Shown here: positions 1 through 7,045 of the stretch, one piece after another
Layout: every line of letters starts with the position of its first letter
How positions within the stretch are numbered: the stretch's first letter is position 1
From: a virus
IMG/VR virus record: IMGVR_UViG_3300025466_000214
Span: 1 to 20,740 of that record
Length of the DNA: 20,740 nucleotides
Direction: 5' to 3' (one strand)
Notes under the pieces: model-generated
Seen by the model: only the letters and a program-made list of their open reading frames with translations
Database searches by the model: none
What the model was told of the DNA's origin: nothing
Made by a program: the position numbers and the translations under genes

Positions 1-612
1 CGCTCATCCCAATACGGCATCGTGATAGCGATTCCATTGGATTTGGTGGCACTGGTCAAGTGTTTCTTAGGCCTAGATTGGGCCAAATCAAAAGCATATA
101 CTCATCTAGGTGGATTAGGTCAATCTCTAGGTTGGCAGGGTTCGGCAGTTCGTCAGCATTATTTAAATAAATTTATAAGTGATTATAATCGTTTCAAGTT
201 GTCTGCTCACCGATCAGGCGTGGGTGACGGGGCAATAGGACCGTATATCAGAAGCTATATTAACAAATACGGCTGGTCTGTACCTGAAGCAGAAATTGAA
301 AAAATTACTACCTCAGTGGGAAATGATCCAACTAAAGCAGCTAATGCAATGTATATGTTAGCAGTTCAACAGAAAGCTAACGGAGATTCCAGTGGTTCCG
401 GTGCAGCGACGGCTACGGCTGATAAAGCACCGACTGCTTCTGACCAACCTAGCCCAGTAGCTACCGGAGTAATTAGCAAAGTTGCAAGAATGACAGATTT
501 AAACGACATTTCCGATGTTGCTAAAGGTGCGATGCAAAGACTTAATAAACTAGACCGCCGAGCATATCAGCAACTTAGAAAAGAAGTTATAACTGGTAAA
601 AAAGCAAAGTAA
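1..612 (+). CDS. Unknown phage protein, 5' end outside the window
   Basis: The reading frame is open from the left edge to the stop at 610-612, so the gene probably starts upstream. A GTG at 22 could start a 196-aa product but has no ribosome-binding site that I can see. The visible protein has a globular, basic N-terminal half (residues about 1-115). A low-complexity Ser/Gly/Ala/Thr linker follows (about 120-145). It ends in a short basic helical tail containing MQRLNKLDRRAYQQLRKE and KKAK. A disordered linker before a small C-terminal helical domain is common in phage virion or scaffold proteins, but I do not recognise the family. The next gene has its own late-type promoter, so this one ends a transcription unit or is read through. 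Confidence 0.6.
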   Translation, partial: RSSQYGIVIAIPLDLVALVKCFLGLDWAKSKAYTHLGGLGQSLGWQGSAVRQHYLNKFISDYNRFKLSAHRSGVGDGAIGPYIRSYINKYGWSVPEAEIEKITTSVGNDPTKAANAMYMLAVQQKANGDSSGSGAATATADKAPTASDQPSPVATGVISKVARMTDLNDISDVAKGAMQRLNKLDRRAYQQLRKEVITGKKAK

Positions 613-634
613 AACCAAAAAATTTTTAAATAGG

Positions 635-642
635 CATAAATA
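635..642 (+). promoter_or_regulatory. T4 late-type promoter motif CATAAATA
   Basis: CATAAATA matches the T4 late -10 element TATAAATA at 7 of 8 positions. It lies 44 bases before the ATG at 687. The predicted transcript (start near 648) would begin with a small hairpin: GAGTC (649-653), loop TATAT, GACTC (659-663). AAAAGGAAA before the ATG is a good ribosome-binding site. Confidence 0.55.
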
Positions 643-686
643 AACATAGAGTCTATATGACTCACAAACTTTAAAAGGAAAATATC

Positions 687-1073
687 ATGGCAGATCAAAC
701 AAAAGTCCACGGTGACTTTAAACCGGTAATGAACTTTGACACAAATTCATACACAACAGGTTCATTGAATGACGTAACAACTGGTGTAACAGTACAACCA
801 CAAGGTCCTAAGTTAGACTTCTTCACTATCAATGGTGGCGCTAACTGTAACCTAGCTACAACTTCTAACGTTGCAGCAGCTATCCAAACTATCCAACAAT
901 TGGGTACAGTTTACTTGTACAATGTTAACACATCTTCTACAGGTAACATCAGCATTGCTACATACCCAACAGGCGCTTACACAGCAGCAAGTTTGGCATT
1001 GGCAATCAACACAGCTATTGCTTCTAACGTTACTAACGGTAACGCAAGTGCATCTACTGGCGCATCATTCTAA
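687..1073 (+). CDS. Small Thr/Asn/Ala-rich virion-type protein, unknown
   Basis: A 128-aa protein with a purine-rich ribosome-binding site (AAAAGGAAA), its own late-type promoter motif and its own strong terminator, so it forms a single-gene unit. The sequence is rich in Thr, Asn, Ala, Gly and Ser, poor in charge, and has no transmembrane segment. From about residue 45 it alternates short beta-like stretches (DFFTINGG, TVYLYNVNTSS, NISIATYPTG) with Ala-rich turns (AAAIQTIQQLG, ALAINTAIASN). This composition is typical of phage decoration or tail surface proteins. Its codon use is narrow, as in the strongly expressed gene at 7122. The function is inferred only from composition and late control; no family is recognised. 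Confidence 0.7.
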   Translation: MADQTKVHGDFKPVMNFDTNSYTTGSLNDVTTGVTVQPQGPKLDFFTINGGANCNLATTSNVAAAIQTIQQLGTVYLYNVNTSSTGNISIATYPTGAYTAASLALAINTAIASNVTNGNASASTGASF

Positions 1074-1097
1074 TCTAAAACTTAGATTAATAAACAG

Positions 1098-1122
1098 GCC
1101 CGAGAATTTCTCGGGCTTTTTT
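1098..1122 (+). terminator. Rho-independent terminator
   Basis: GCCCGAG and CTCGGGC pair across an AATT-centred loop (1098-1116) and are followed by six T (1117-1122). It ends the single-gene unit at 687-1073. The next late-type promoter follows within 10 bases. Confidence 0.9.
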
Positions 1123-1127
1123 ACCTC

Positions 1128-1135
1128 TATAAATA
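1128..1135 (+). promoter_or_regulatory. T4 late-type promoter, exact TATAAATA
   Basis: An exact match to the T4 late octamer, followed by CTGT, which also fits the extended T4 consensus (TATAAATACTATT). By T4 geometry the transcript would start at about 1141, on the ATG of the next gene (1140), predicting a leaderless mRNA. Confidence 0.7.
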
Positions 1136-1139
1136 CTGT

Positions 1140-1598
1140 ATGAGTTACAGAATCAGATGTTACACACTCTTTGATATTACAAAAACCGGTGTACTAAACA
1201 GAAAAGCACCGTCAACCTACACAACCGAAGAAATTAAAATTTGGGAACAAAAGCGTAACACACAGTTAAACTACGATACGATATTGCAGATTATTTCAAT
1301 ACGTAGTCAACCTGAAAATAACACATCCACTAAAGAAATTTTAGTCAATTTTAAAGAATTTGAAAATTTTGGGTTCTTATTTGATGACGAAGAGGATCAA
1401 AAATGCTGGTACTTTGACTTTGATATTGCACAGGCTAAAGTTTTTTATGATGGGATAGACGAATTAGGATCATTGTTTACTGATGCAAACGGTGTCCCCA
1501 TCATCAAAACCAACACAGCTTGGGATAAACTACCTCAATTTTTAGATACTAGTCCTGAACTAAAAAACATTCATTTTGAGATATTAAGAGATGAGTAA
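1140..1598 (+). CDS. Conserved T4-type phage protein, unknown function
   Basis: A 152-aa soluble, acidic protein opening MSYRIRCYTLFDITKTGV. It has a Trp-containing, Gln/Arg/Asn-rich segment near residues 35-60 and a C-terminus ending LDTSPELKNIHFEI. The segment FLFDDEEDQKCWYFDFDI near the middle is strongly acidic and aromatic. I associate this pattern with a conserved protein of unknown role in T4-like cyanophages; that is from memory. No earlier in-frame start exists, and there is no ribosome-binding site before the ATG. The exact late-promoter octamer ends 4 bases before the ATG, so translation is probably leaderless. The stop overlaps the next gene by 8 bases, so the two are likely translationally coupled. 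Confidence 0.75.
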   Translation: MSYRIRCYTLFDITKTGVLNRKAPSTYTTEEIKIWEQKRNTQLNYDTILQIISIRSQPENNTSTKEILVNFKEFENFGFLFDDEEDQKCWYFDFDIAQAKVFYDGIDELGSLFTDANGVPIIKTNTAWDKLPQFLDTSPELKNIHFEILRDE

Positions 1599-2061
1599 AA
1601 AGAAATTTGACATGTTGAAAAACATGTTTGACAACAATGATATACAGTCCTTAATTGAGTCCATCATCTATGATACAAAAGATGGATATCAATTATTTGG
1701 CGAGTATCACATCAAAAAAGTAGGTAATAAGTTTATTGTTACTAAGAACAGAACCGACTTAACTGAGATTTTTAGCAATTTAAAAAATGCGATTGTTTGG
1801 ACTACTATGTACAAACGTGATAAACTTGTGGATGCAAATCGTGTCAAAGACTTAGATATTTTGCTTGAGGGTGCAGTTGTAAGCTATGAGATTCACAAAA
1901 AACTAGCTAAAAAAGCAAAAGACTTAGATACAAAAACACTTCACATAGTCAAATTACAAGAAGACCAAATGAAGCAAAAAGCTATTATTGAAGAACTAGA
2001 CCGTTTTGTAATTAATGCTAAAAACTGGCAATACCGTCAGTTCAAAGAAGCAGCAAAATAA
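1591..2061 (+). CDS. Conserved T4-type phage protein with C-terminal coiled coil
   Basis: A 156-aa Lys-rich protein starting MSKKKFDMLKNMFDNND. The N-terminal half is mixed alpha/beta. From about residue 95 to the end it is almost entirely helical with heptad-like spacing of Leu, Ile and Val, suggesting a coiled coil and self-association. The start lies inside the end of the preceding gene (ATGAGTAA overlap). The purine-rich AAGAG upstream may serve as a weak ribosome-binding site, so coupling with that gene is likely. The pair resembles a recurring two-gene unit of unknown role in T4-like cyanophages, again from memory. A structural or assembly role is possible given late control and neighbours, but I see no catalytic motif. 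Confidence 0.72.
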   Translation: MSKKKFDMLKNMFDNNDIQSLIESIIYDTKDGYQLFGEYHIKKVGNKFIVTKNRTDLTEIFSNLKNAIVWTTMYKRDKLVDANRVKDLDILLEGAVVSYEIHKKLAKKAKDLDTKTLHIVKLQEDQMKQKAIIEELDRFVINAKNWQYRQFKEAAK

Positions 2062-2069
2062 ACAAAGAT

Positions 2070-2077
2070 GATAAATA
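2070..2077 (+). promoter_or_regulatory. T4 late-type promoter motif GATAAATA
   Basis: GATAAATA lies 26 bases before the ATG at 2104 and only 8 bases after the stop of the preceding gene. It is the same octamer variant found before 3928, 7122 and 15301. Confidence 0.55.
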
Positions 2078-2103
2078 CAATATAAGTTACTTCGGGAAAA
2101 ACT

Positions 2104-2817
2104 ATGAAACTAACAGAATTTAATATGAAACCAACTCAAGCAGCTAAGAAAGCTCTAAAAGAACATTTCAATGCTAACTTAGATGTTGACAGTTTAGGTC
2201 TATATGACACTAATCGTATGCTACGTAAAGTCCGTGGTTTTATCGCAGAAATGAAATCTGCTGGTAAAGTTCACCAAGGCCAAAACAACCCAGCATACTT
2301 GAAAGCAGTGTTCATGGAACAAGCATTAGCAAGTCACTTTGCTACATTGAAGGCTTTACCTGTATATAATCAACGTATCGTTGTAGAAAACGAAGAAGTT
2401 GAAAAATCACAAGTTATTTTAGCAGCACAAGAAATGGTTGACAGCCTACAAAAGATGGTTGAACAAATTTCTGACATGCTAGTTAAAGAACTTCCAGCAG
2501 TTGTTGACGGTGTTAACAGTGAAGTTGGTACTACAGAAGGTGATTCTTTCAATCAACAAGCAACTGAAGCATTAAGCTCATTGCAAGGCGCATTGACACA
2601 AGCTAAAGCAGGTCTACAAGGTGCATTGGGTGTTATCACCGGTCAAGGTGGTGACATGGATATGGGCATGGATGACGGTATGGGCGCAGAACCTACAATG
2701 GGTGATGAAGAACTTGGTGGCGACATAGGTGATGACTCTGAAATGGGTGCAGAACCAGAAATGCCAGAAGAACCAAGCGAATTGCCTGAGCCAAACGTAG
2801 GACGTGCAAAGCGTTAA
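2104..2817 (+). CDS. Acidic-tailed T4-type structural or scaffold-like protein
   Basis: A 237-aa protein in two parts. Residues 1-175 are mainly helical, with a central stretch (about 95-135) of amphipathic helix carrying evenly spaced Val, Met, Leu and Ile (QEMVDSLQKMVEQISDML). Residues 178-237 form a disordered tail of Gly, Asp, Glu and Met repeats such as MDMGMDDGMG and MPEEPSELPEP. It ends in a short basic GRAKR. A helical body with an acidic tail suits head core/scaffold or assembly proteins. I recall conserved homologues in T4-like cyanophages without a settled role. It has its own late-type promoter, and GGGA upstream of the ATG may act as a weak ribosome-binding site. The next gene starts one base after its stop. 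Confidence 0.7.
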   Translation: MKLTEFNMKPTQAAKKALKEHFNANLDVDSLGLYDTNRMLRKVRGFIAEMKSAGKVHQGQNNPAYLKAVFMEQALASHFATLKALPVYNQRIVVENEEVEKSQVILAAQEMVDSLQKMVEQISDMLVKELPAVVDGVNSEVGTTEGDSFNQQATEALSSLQGALTQAKAGLQGALGVITGQGGDMDMGMDDGMGAEPTMGDEELGGDIGDDSEMGAEPEMPEEPSELPEPNVGRAKR

Positions 2818-2818
2818 T

Positions 2819-3163
2819 ATGAGACTATTTGAGTTCGCTGACGATGATCCACTACGTGTTAAGCTGGCTAGCGTAGCTATTCAGCTTAAGTCCAAAATGG
2901 CTGAGACAGACGAACCAATGTCAGTTGATGACTTCTTAAATTTACTAAATGATAACGGAGTAACGATTGGCAAGTCTGACATATATAATTTGATTAAAAA
3001 AGAACCATTAGTCAACATCATTACAGCAATTGAAGGTGATAAAGTTATCTTCAAAGGTCAAGGTGGCGATGAAGACTTTGGCGATATGGGTGATGAACAG
3101 CCCGGGGAGAATGAAAAGATTCTTCAACAGATGGCTAGTAAGCAAACTGCTAAACTAAGTTAA
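2819..3163 (+). CDS. Small conserved T4-type phage protein, unknown
   Basis: A 114-aa protein. I choose the ATG at 2819 (MRLFEFADDDPLRVKL) over a GTG five codons earlier because homologous phage proteins begin M-[R/K]-L-x-E-F, as does the upstream gene (MKLTEF). The body is helical, with the pattern VDDFLNLLNDNGVTIGKSDIYNLIKKEPL. It is followed by a beta pair containing EGDKVIFKGQ and an acidic Gly-rich tail (about 85-105). The winged-helix-like order of helices and a final beta hairpin could mean a DNA- or protein-binding fold, but that is a guess. The start is one base after the previous stop, so the genes are co-translated. An 11-bp inverted repeat follows the stop. Confidence 0.7.
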   Translation: MRLFEFADDDPLRVKLASVAIQLKSKMAETDEPMSVDDFLNLLNDNGVTIGKSDIYNLIKKEPLVNIITAIEGDKVIFKGQGGDEDFGDMGDEQPGENEKILQQMASKQTAKLS

Positions 3164-3171
3164 CCAATAAT

Positions 3172-3201
3172 ATTGTACTACAGAGAAATTTGTAGTACAA
3201 T
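3172..3201 (+). promoter_or_regulatory. Perfect 11-bp dyad overlapping a sigma70-like promoter
   Basis: ATTGTACTACA (3172-3182) and TGTAGTACAAT (3191-3201) are perfect inverted copies around an 8-base loop. TTGTAC (3173-3178) and TACAAT (3196-3201) sit inside the two arms with exactly 17 bases between, so the dyad also reads as a host-type promoter (-10 5/6, -35 3/6). It could be an operator, a weak terminator for the genes upstream (only three T follow), or both. Confidence 0.5.
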
Positions 3202-3207
3202 TTCCAT

Positions 3208-3894
3208 ATGTACATACCAAATAAATTTATTTACGAACCTATTAGTAGAGTTGATACACCAGAGGGACGTAGATATGCTACACCCGACGGTAACAAACTT
3301 CCATCAGTAACTACGATTCTTTCAGCAACTACTCCTGAAGAAAAGAAATTAATTTTACAAAACTGGCGTAATCGTGTAGGCCATGCTAAAGCACAAGAGA
3401 TTACAACAGAAGCCGCAGGTCGCGGTACAAGAATGCACAAGTTCTTGGAAGATTATATCAAGACAGGGGTGTTAAATGCATCAGGATCGAATCCCTATAG
3501 TATCCAAAGTCACAAAATGGCTGATTCAATTATCAGGCAAGGCTTATCGCAATGCACTGAATTTTGGGGTACAGAAGTCCCATTATATTTCCCTGCAGTA
3601 TACGCTGGAACAACTGACTTGGTCGGTGTCCATGATGGTAGTGAATCTATTATGGATCATAAGCAGACTAATAAGCCTAAAAAGCGTGAGTGGATTGACG
3701 ACTACTTTATACAACTTACGGCTTATGCAACAGCACATAACGAACTTCACGGTACAAAAATCCGCAAAGGCGTCATTTTTATGTGCGATCCGAACGCTAT
3801 GTACCAAGAGTTTATCATAGAAGGAAATGAGTTTGACAAGTATCAACAAGAGTGGTACAAAAGACTAGAACAATACTATAGTCAGTTCGTATAA
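3208..3894 (+). CDS. PD-(D/E)XK superfamily nuclease (RecB/Cas4-like exonuclease)
   Basis: A 228-aa protein with the usual order of this nuclease fold. The RGTRMHKFLEDY helix carries His77. TEVPLY follows near 123. AGTTDLVGV contains metal-binding Asp137. MDHKQT contains Asp150 and catalytic Lys152. QLTAYA (Gln169, Tyr173) is the QxxxY motif typical of RecB-family exonucleases. The protein probably degrades or processes DNA ends during phage replication or recombination, or breaks down host DNA; which of these cannot be told. No ribosome-binding site precedes the ATG. The -10-like TACAAT ends 6 bases before it, so the early transcript may be leaderless. It stands alone between late genes, with a host-type promoter of its own. 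Confidence 0.88.
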   Translation: MYIPNKFIYEPISRVDTPEGRRYATPDGNKLPSVTTILSATTPEEKKLILQNWRNRVGHAKAQEITTEAAGRGTRMHKFLEDYIKTGVLNASGSNPYSIQSHKMADSIIRQGLSQCTEFWGTEVPLYFPAVYAGTTDLVGVHDGSESIMDHKQTNKPKKREWIDDYFIQLTAYATAHNELHGTKIRKGVIFMCDPNAMYQEFIIEGNEFDKYQQEWYKRLEQYYSQFV

Positions 3895-3899
3895 AGGGT

Positions 3900-3907
3900 G
3901 ATAAATA
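3900..3907 (+). promoter_or_regulatory. T4 late-type promoter motif GATAAATA
   Basis: GATAAATA begins 5 bases after the nuclease stop. The predicted start is near 3913, in the loop region of the hairpin described next. It serves the fibre-type gene at 3928. Confidence 0.6.
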
Positions 3908-3927
3908 ATATATCGGACGGATATATT
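3907..3927 (+). promoter_or_regulatory. RBS-masking hairpin before the fibre gene
   Basis: AATATATC (3907-3914) and GATATATT (3920-3927) form a perfect 8-bp stem with a 5-base loop, GGACG, that holds most of the ribosome-binding site GGACGG. The ATG follows at once. The left arm lies at or before the predicted late start, so only read-through transcripts could fold it. Confidence 0.55.
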
Positions 3928-5703
3928 ATGCCAATTGTACAAATTTCAAAAATGCAACATAGAGTCGGAGCACTTTCCGACTTACCTCAACTTGATATAG
4001 GTGAGTTAGGGTTTGCAACAGACGAAAATCGTTTATTTATAGGGAATGACCCTATCTTACACCCAGTTGGAACTGGTGAAGTAACCAACACTGAGGTATT
4101 AACCAGTGATCCAAACTGTTCAATAAGTTTCAGTCAATTAAGTGGAACATTATCAATTGCAATAGGTAATTTAAAAATTGTTAATAATACCGGTGACACT
4201 ACAAACAATAACGGTAAAGTTCTTCAAACTGATGCTCACGGAAATTTAAGCTGGGCTACAGTATCAGGTTTGGGTAGTGGTGCTCCTGGTGGCGGCAACA
4301 CACAAATTCAATATAACTCCAGCACACAATTTGCTGGACAAAGTAATCTAACATACAACGACACTAGTAATACATTAACAACTGATAATATTCATTTGTT
4401 TGGTAATTTACTAGCTGCCGGTAATATCTCCTCAGCACGTTTTTCAGGTGACGGTGGAACATTAAGCAACATTACTGGTGGTAATGTTACTGGATTTGTT
4501 GCTAATGCAAATATTGCAAACACAATACGCAATGCCTCACAACCTAACATCACTAGTATCGGAACATTATCTAACTTGACAGTTACAGGTAATGTCACAA
4601 GTAATGGAAACTTGAAGGTAGCAAACGCATTAAGTGCCAATAACGTTAGTTCATATGGTACCGGTGGCAATGGATTTGTTGTTGGTAACGGAGCACAGAA
4701 TCAATCAGCACTTGCATTCGTGCCAACAACTGGTGTTGGTGCTAACATGGCTATTCGTGATTTTTCAACTGTTCCAAGTTTCATGTACTTTGATGTGTCA
4801 GTTGGTGCTAATGCTAATGGACAGTTTGTATTCCGTACAGGTAACGGATTCCACACTTATGCAACACTTGCAAATTCAGGAACAACATTAGCTAACGGAT
4901 TAGTAGTTACAGGTAACATTACCGGTAATGTAATTATTGGCAATGGTTCTTCATTGTCAGCAATTACAGGAGCAAATGTAACTGGACAAGTTAGTAATAG
5001 TTTAATTGCTGGTACAGTTTACACAAATGCACAGCCAAATATTACTAGTGTGGGCACACTTGCTAACTTGACAGTTACAGGTAACGTACAAGCAACAAAT
5101 TTCTTAGGCGACGGTGGTTATTTAAGTAATATTCAAGCAGGTAACATTATAGGTAATGTTCAACGTGCTAACATAGCTAACTTAGCAGCTACTGCTACTA
5201 CAGTAGTTGCACCTAATCAACCTAATATTACAAGCGTAGGTCCTCTTGCTAACTTAAGCGTGTTAGGTAATGTCACAAGTAATGGATTCTATATTGGTAA
5301 CGGTAGTTTATTGACAGGTACATTGCCAAGTAGATCCAATGTCAGTATAGCAACTGCTAATATTGCGAATGCGGTTTCAGCAAACGTTACAATCTCTGCG
5401 TATAAAGGTTATGCTTTATATAGTTTACAAACAACGGCTGCTGCTTGGGTAACAATTTATACTTCTGTTGCTGCTAGAACGGCAGATGCTTCTAGACCAA
5501 TTACAAGTGATCCTCTTCCAGGTTCAGGAGTTATTGCTGAAGTTGTTACTGCCAACACTGACCCGATTGTGTTTACACCAGCATTGATGGGTTTCAGTAA
5601 TGAATCAGTTCCTGATGGAAACATTCAATTGAGAGTTAATAATTTAAGTGGTGCTCATCAAGCTATCACTGTTACATTAACTGTGTTGCCATTAGAGAAA
5701 TAA
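3928..5703 (+). CDS. Tail-fibre/tropism-type structural protein with repeats
   Basis: A 591-aa protein. I start it at ATG 3928 (MPIVQISKMQHRVG) because an in-frame GTG at 3898 lies in the promoter and GGACGG is well placed for 3928. Residues 1-50, with GELGFATDENRLFIGND, resemble the small N-terminal domain of many phage fibre and tropism proteins. A Gly/Asn/Thr-rich beta-repeat region follows. The unit QPNITS[I/V]G-x-L-x-NL recurs at residues 205, 369 and 431, mixed with GDGG-x-LSNI units. The last 100 residues form a compact beta domain (GYALYSLQTTAAAWVTIYTS to the end) shared, as I recall, by many marine phage structural proteins. Probable role: receptor binding or an attached virion fibre. 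The protease gene starts one base after its stop. Confidence 0.78.
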   Translation: MPIVQISKMQHRVGALSDLPQLDIGELGFATDENRLFIGNDPILHPVGTGEVTNTEVLTSDPNCSISFSQLSGTLSIAIGNLKIVNNTGDTTNNNGKVLQTDAHGNLSWATVSGLGSGAPGGGNTQIQYNSSTQFAGQSNLTYNDTSNTLTTDNIHLFGNLLAAGNISSARFSGDGGTLSNITGGNVTGFVANANIANTIRNASQPNITSIGTLSNLTVTGNVTSNGNLKVANALSANNVSSYGTGGNGFVVGNGAQNQSALAFVPTTGVGANMAIRDFSTVPSFMYFDVSVGANANGQFVFRTGNGFHTYATLANSGTTLANGLVVTGNITGNVIIGNGSSLSAITGANVTGQVSNSLIAGTVYTNAQPNITSVGTLANLTVTGNVQATNFLGDGGYLSNIQAGNIIGNVQRANIANLAATATTVVAPNQPNITSVGPLANLSVLGNVTSNGFYIGNGSLLTGTLPSRSNVSIATANIANAVSANVTISAYKGYALYSLQTTAAAWVTIYTSVAARTADASRPITSDPLPGSGVIAEVVTANTDPIVFTPALMGFSNESVPDGNIQLRVNNLSGAHQAITVTLTVLPLEK

Positions 5704-5704
5704 A

Positions 5705-7024
5705 ATGATTTTTAAACCACTTATCAACTCTCACAAATTCGTAGCTGATTTTTCTAGTATCAGTGATGCCGTTGTGAAGGATAACTATCTAACACCTCCT
5801 ATGATTTCAAAAGCATACAATATGCCTGAAAGTACTGGGTTTAAAGTCACTATTGGAATCATCAGCTTGGGCGGAGGATTTTTACAAAGCGATTTAGACA
5901 GGTCAATGAGTGACTTAGGTTTAGAATCTCCTTCAATTAATTTCATTTCAATTGACAGTGCAACCAATGACTTTGATAATAGTGTTTATAGTATCGAAAA
6001 CACTTTAGATATTTTTTGCATTGCTAGTATGGTTCCCGATGCAACTATTAATATCTATATTGCATCCCCTGATATGACTAACAATTCACAAGTTGTATCA
6101 GATTTTAATGCTGCTGTGCAACAAGCCATTAACGATGGATGTGATTTGATTAATATCTCTTGGGGTACTAATGAAGTTGGAGATCATGGTCAACCAGGTG
6201 GTGATGTATTTGATACTGTGTTGGCAAACGCAGAAGCATTGGGCATAACAGTTTTTGTTGCTAGCGGAGATTTTGGATCATACAACCCTACAGTAGACAA
6301 TTCAGTTAATCCTTTACTTGGTATTGCTCCTGTATATCCTGCAAGTAGCGCAAGAGTAATTGCTGTTGGTGGGACTTACCTAACCCTTAATACTGATGGT
6401 ACAAGAAATACTGAGTATGCAGCACAAAACTCAGGTGGTGGTATTAGTAGAATCATACCAGTACCAGCATGGCAAGATAAATTGCCGTATATTGGTGCAG
6501 GATTGTTGAGTAATACAAGCACTAAGTTAGTCAAGTATGCACTTACTAATAGTCCAAGAGTTGGTAGAGGTGTTCCTGATTTAGCTGCACCATATTACAA
6601 TTATGTTTTTTATTTCAACAATGCATTAGTTGCAGCAAACGGCACAAGTGCTAGTTGCCCTGTAATCTTAGGTATGTTTGCTAGATTCATTTCATTGAAT
6701 CATGGAAGAAGACCTGCATATGGTGCAAGTACATTTATGACAGAGTTTTATCCCTTTGTTAAAACTGCATTTTTCAATGCTACGTTTGATAAAACATTTA
6801 CTAATACAGGTGTGATTGGTAATAGCGACATTACAACAGCTAACATTGCAAACATAAATGCAGGATATATTTCAACTACTAACAGTTGGAATCCAGTAAC
6901 TGGATTGGGTGCACCTAACGGTAGAAATCTATATAGATTAACCGGAGTCACTGGACAAACCTATCCATACAACAGTTCAAGTAGACCAGGCAACGGTATT
7001 CTCTACCCACGTAAACTCGTCTAA
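5705..7024 (+). CDS. Sedolisin-family (S53) serine-carboxyl peptidase
   Basis: A 439-aa protein with the whole catalytic domain of sedolisin/kumamolisin peptidases and no prodomain. TPPMISKAYNMP opens the domain (30-41), then the VTIGIISLGGGF strand (48-59). Glu98 and Asp102 (ENTLD) fit the catalytic Glu/Asp. ISWGTNE lies at 151-157. Asp189 in VASGDFGS fits the oxyanion Asp. PASSARVIAVGGT, NSGGGISR and GRGVPDLAA are family landmarks, and GTSASCP holds nucleophile Ser315. DI at 375-376 and WNPVTGLGAPNG at 395-406 fit the calcium site, but Asn replaces the usual Asp in W-D-P. There is no signal peptide. It is co-translated with the fibre gene (1-base gap), so a virion-bound or fibre-processing protease is a fair inference. 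Family assignment is strong; the role is unknown. Confidence 0.9.
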   Translation: MIFKPLINSHKFVADFSSISDAVVKDNYLTPPMISKAYNMPESTGFKVTIGIISLGGGFLQSDLDRSMSDLGLESPSINFISIDSATNDFDNSVYSIENTLDIFCIASMVPDATINIYIASPDMTNNSQVVSDFNAAVQQAINDGCDLINISWGTNEVGDHGQPGGDVFDTVLANAEALGITVFVASGDFGSYNPTVDNSVNPLLGIAPVYPASSARVIAVGGTYLTLNTDGTRNTEYAAQNSGGGISRIIPVPAWQDKLPYIGAGLLSNTSTKLVKYALTNSPRVGRGVPDLAAPYYNYVFYFNNALVAANGTSASCPVILGMFARFISLNHGRRPAYGASTFMTEFYPFVKTAFFNATFDKTFTNTGVIGNSDITTANIANINAGYISTTNSWNPVTGLGAPNGRNLYRLTGVTGQTYPYNSSSRPGNGILYPRKLV

Positions 7025-7027
7025 TAA

Positions 7028-7035
7028 GATAAATA
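7028..7035 (+). promoter_or_regulatory. T4 late-type promoter motif GATAAATA
   Basis: It starts 4 bases after the protease stop. The predicted start is near 7041, giving an 80-base leader before the ATG at 7122, the longest leader of any late gene here. Confidence 0.6.
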
Positions 7036-7045
7036 TTCTAGTACG

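Noticed and set aside
3898-3927. GTG start for the fibre gene
   Set aside because: It overlaps the late promoter, and the N-terminus MPIVQIS at 3928 matches the fibre/tropism domain start with a spaced ribosome-binding site.
4540-5280. CRISPR or DNA-level tandem repeat
   Set aside because: The repetition is at protein level (QPNITS...NLTVTG units of a fibre), with irregular spacing of 492 and 186 bases and diverged DNA.
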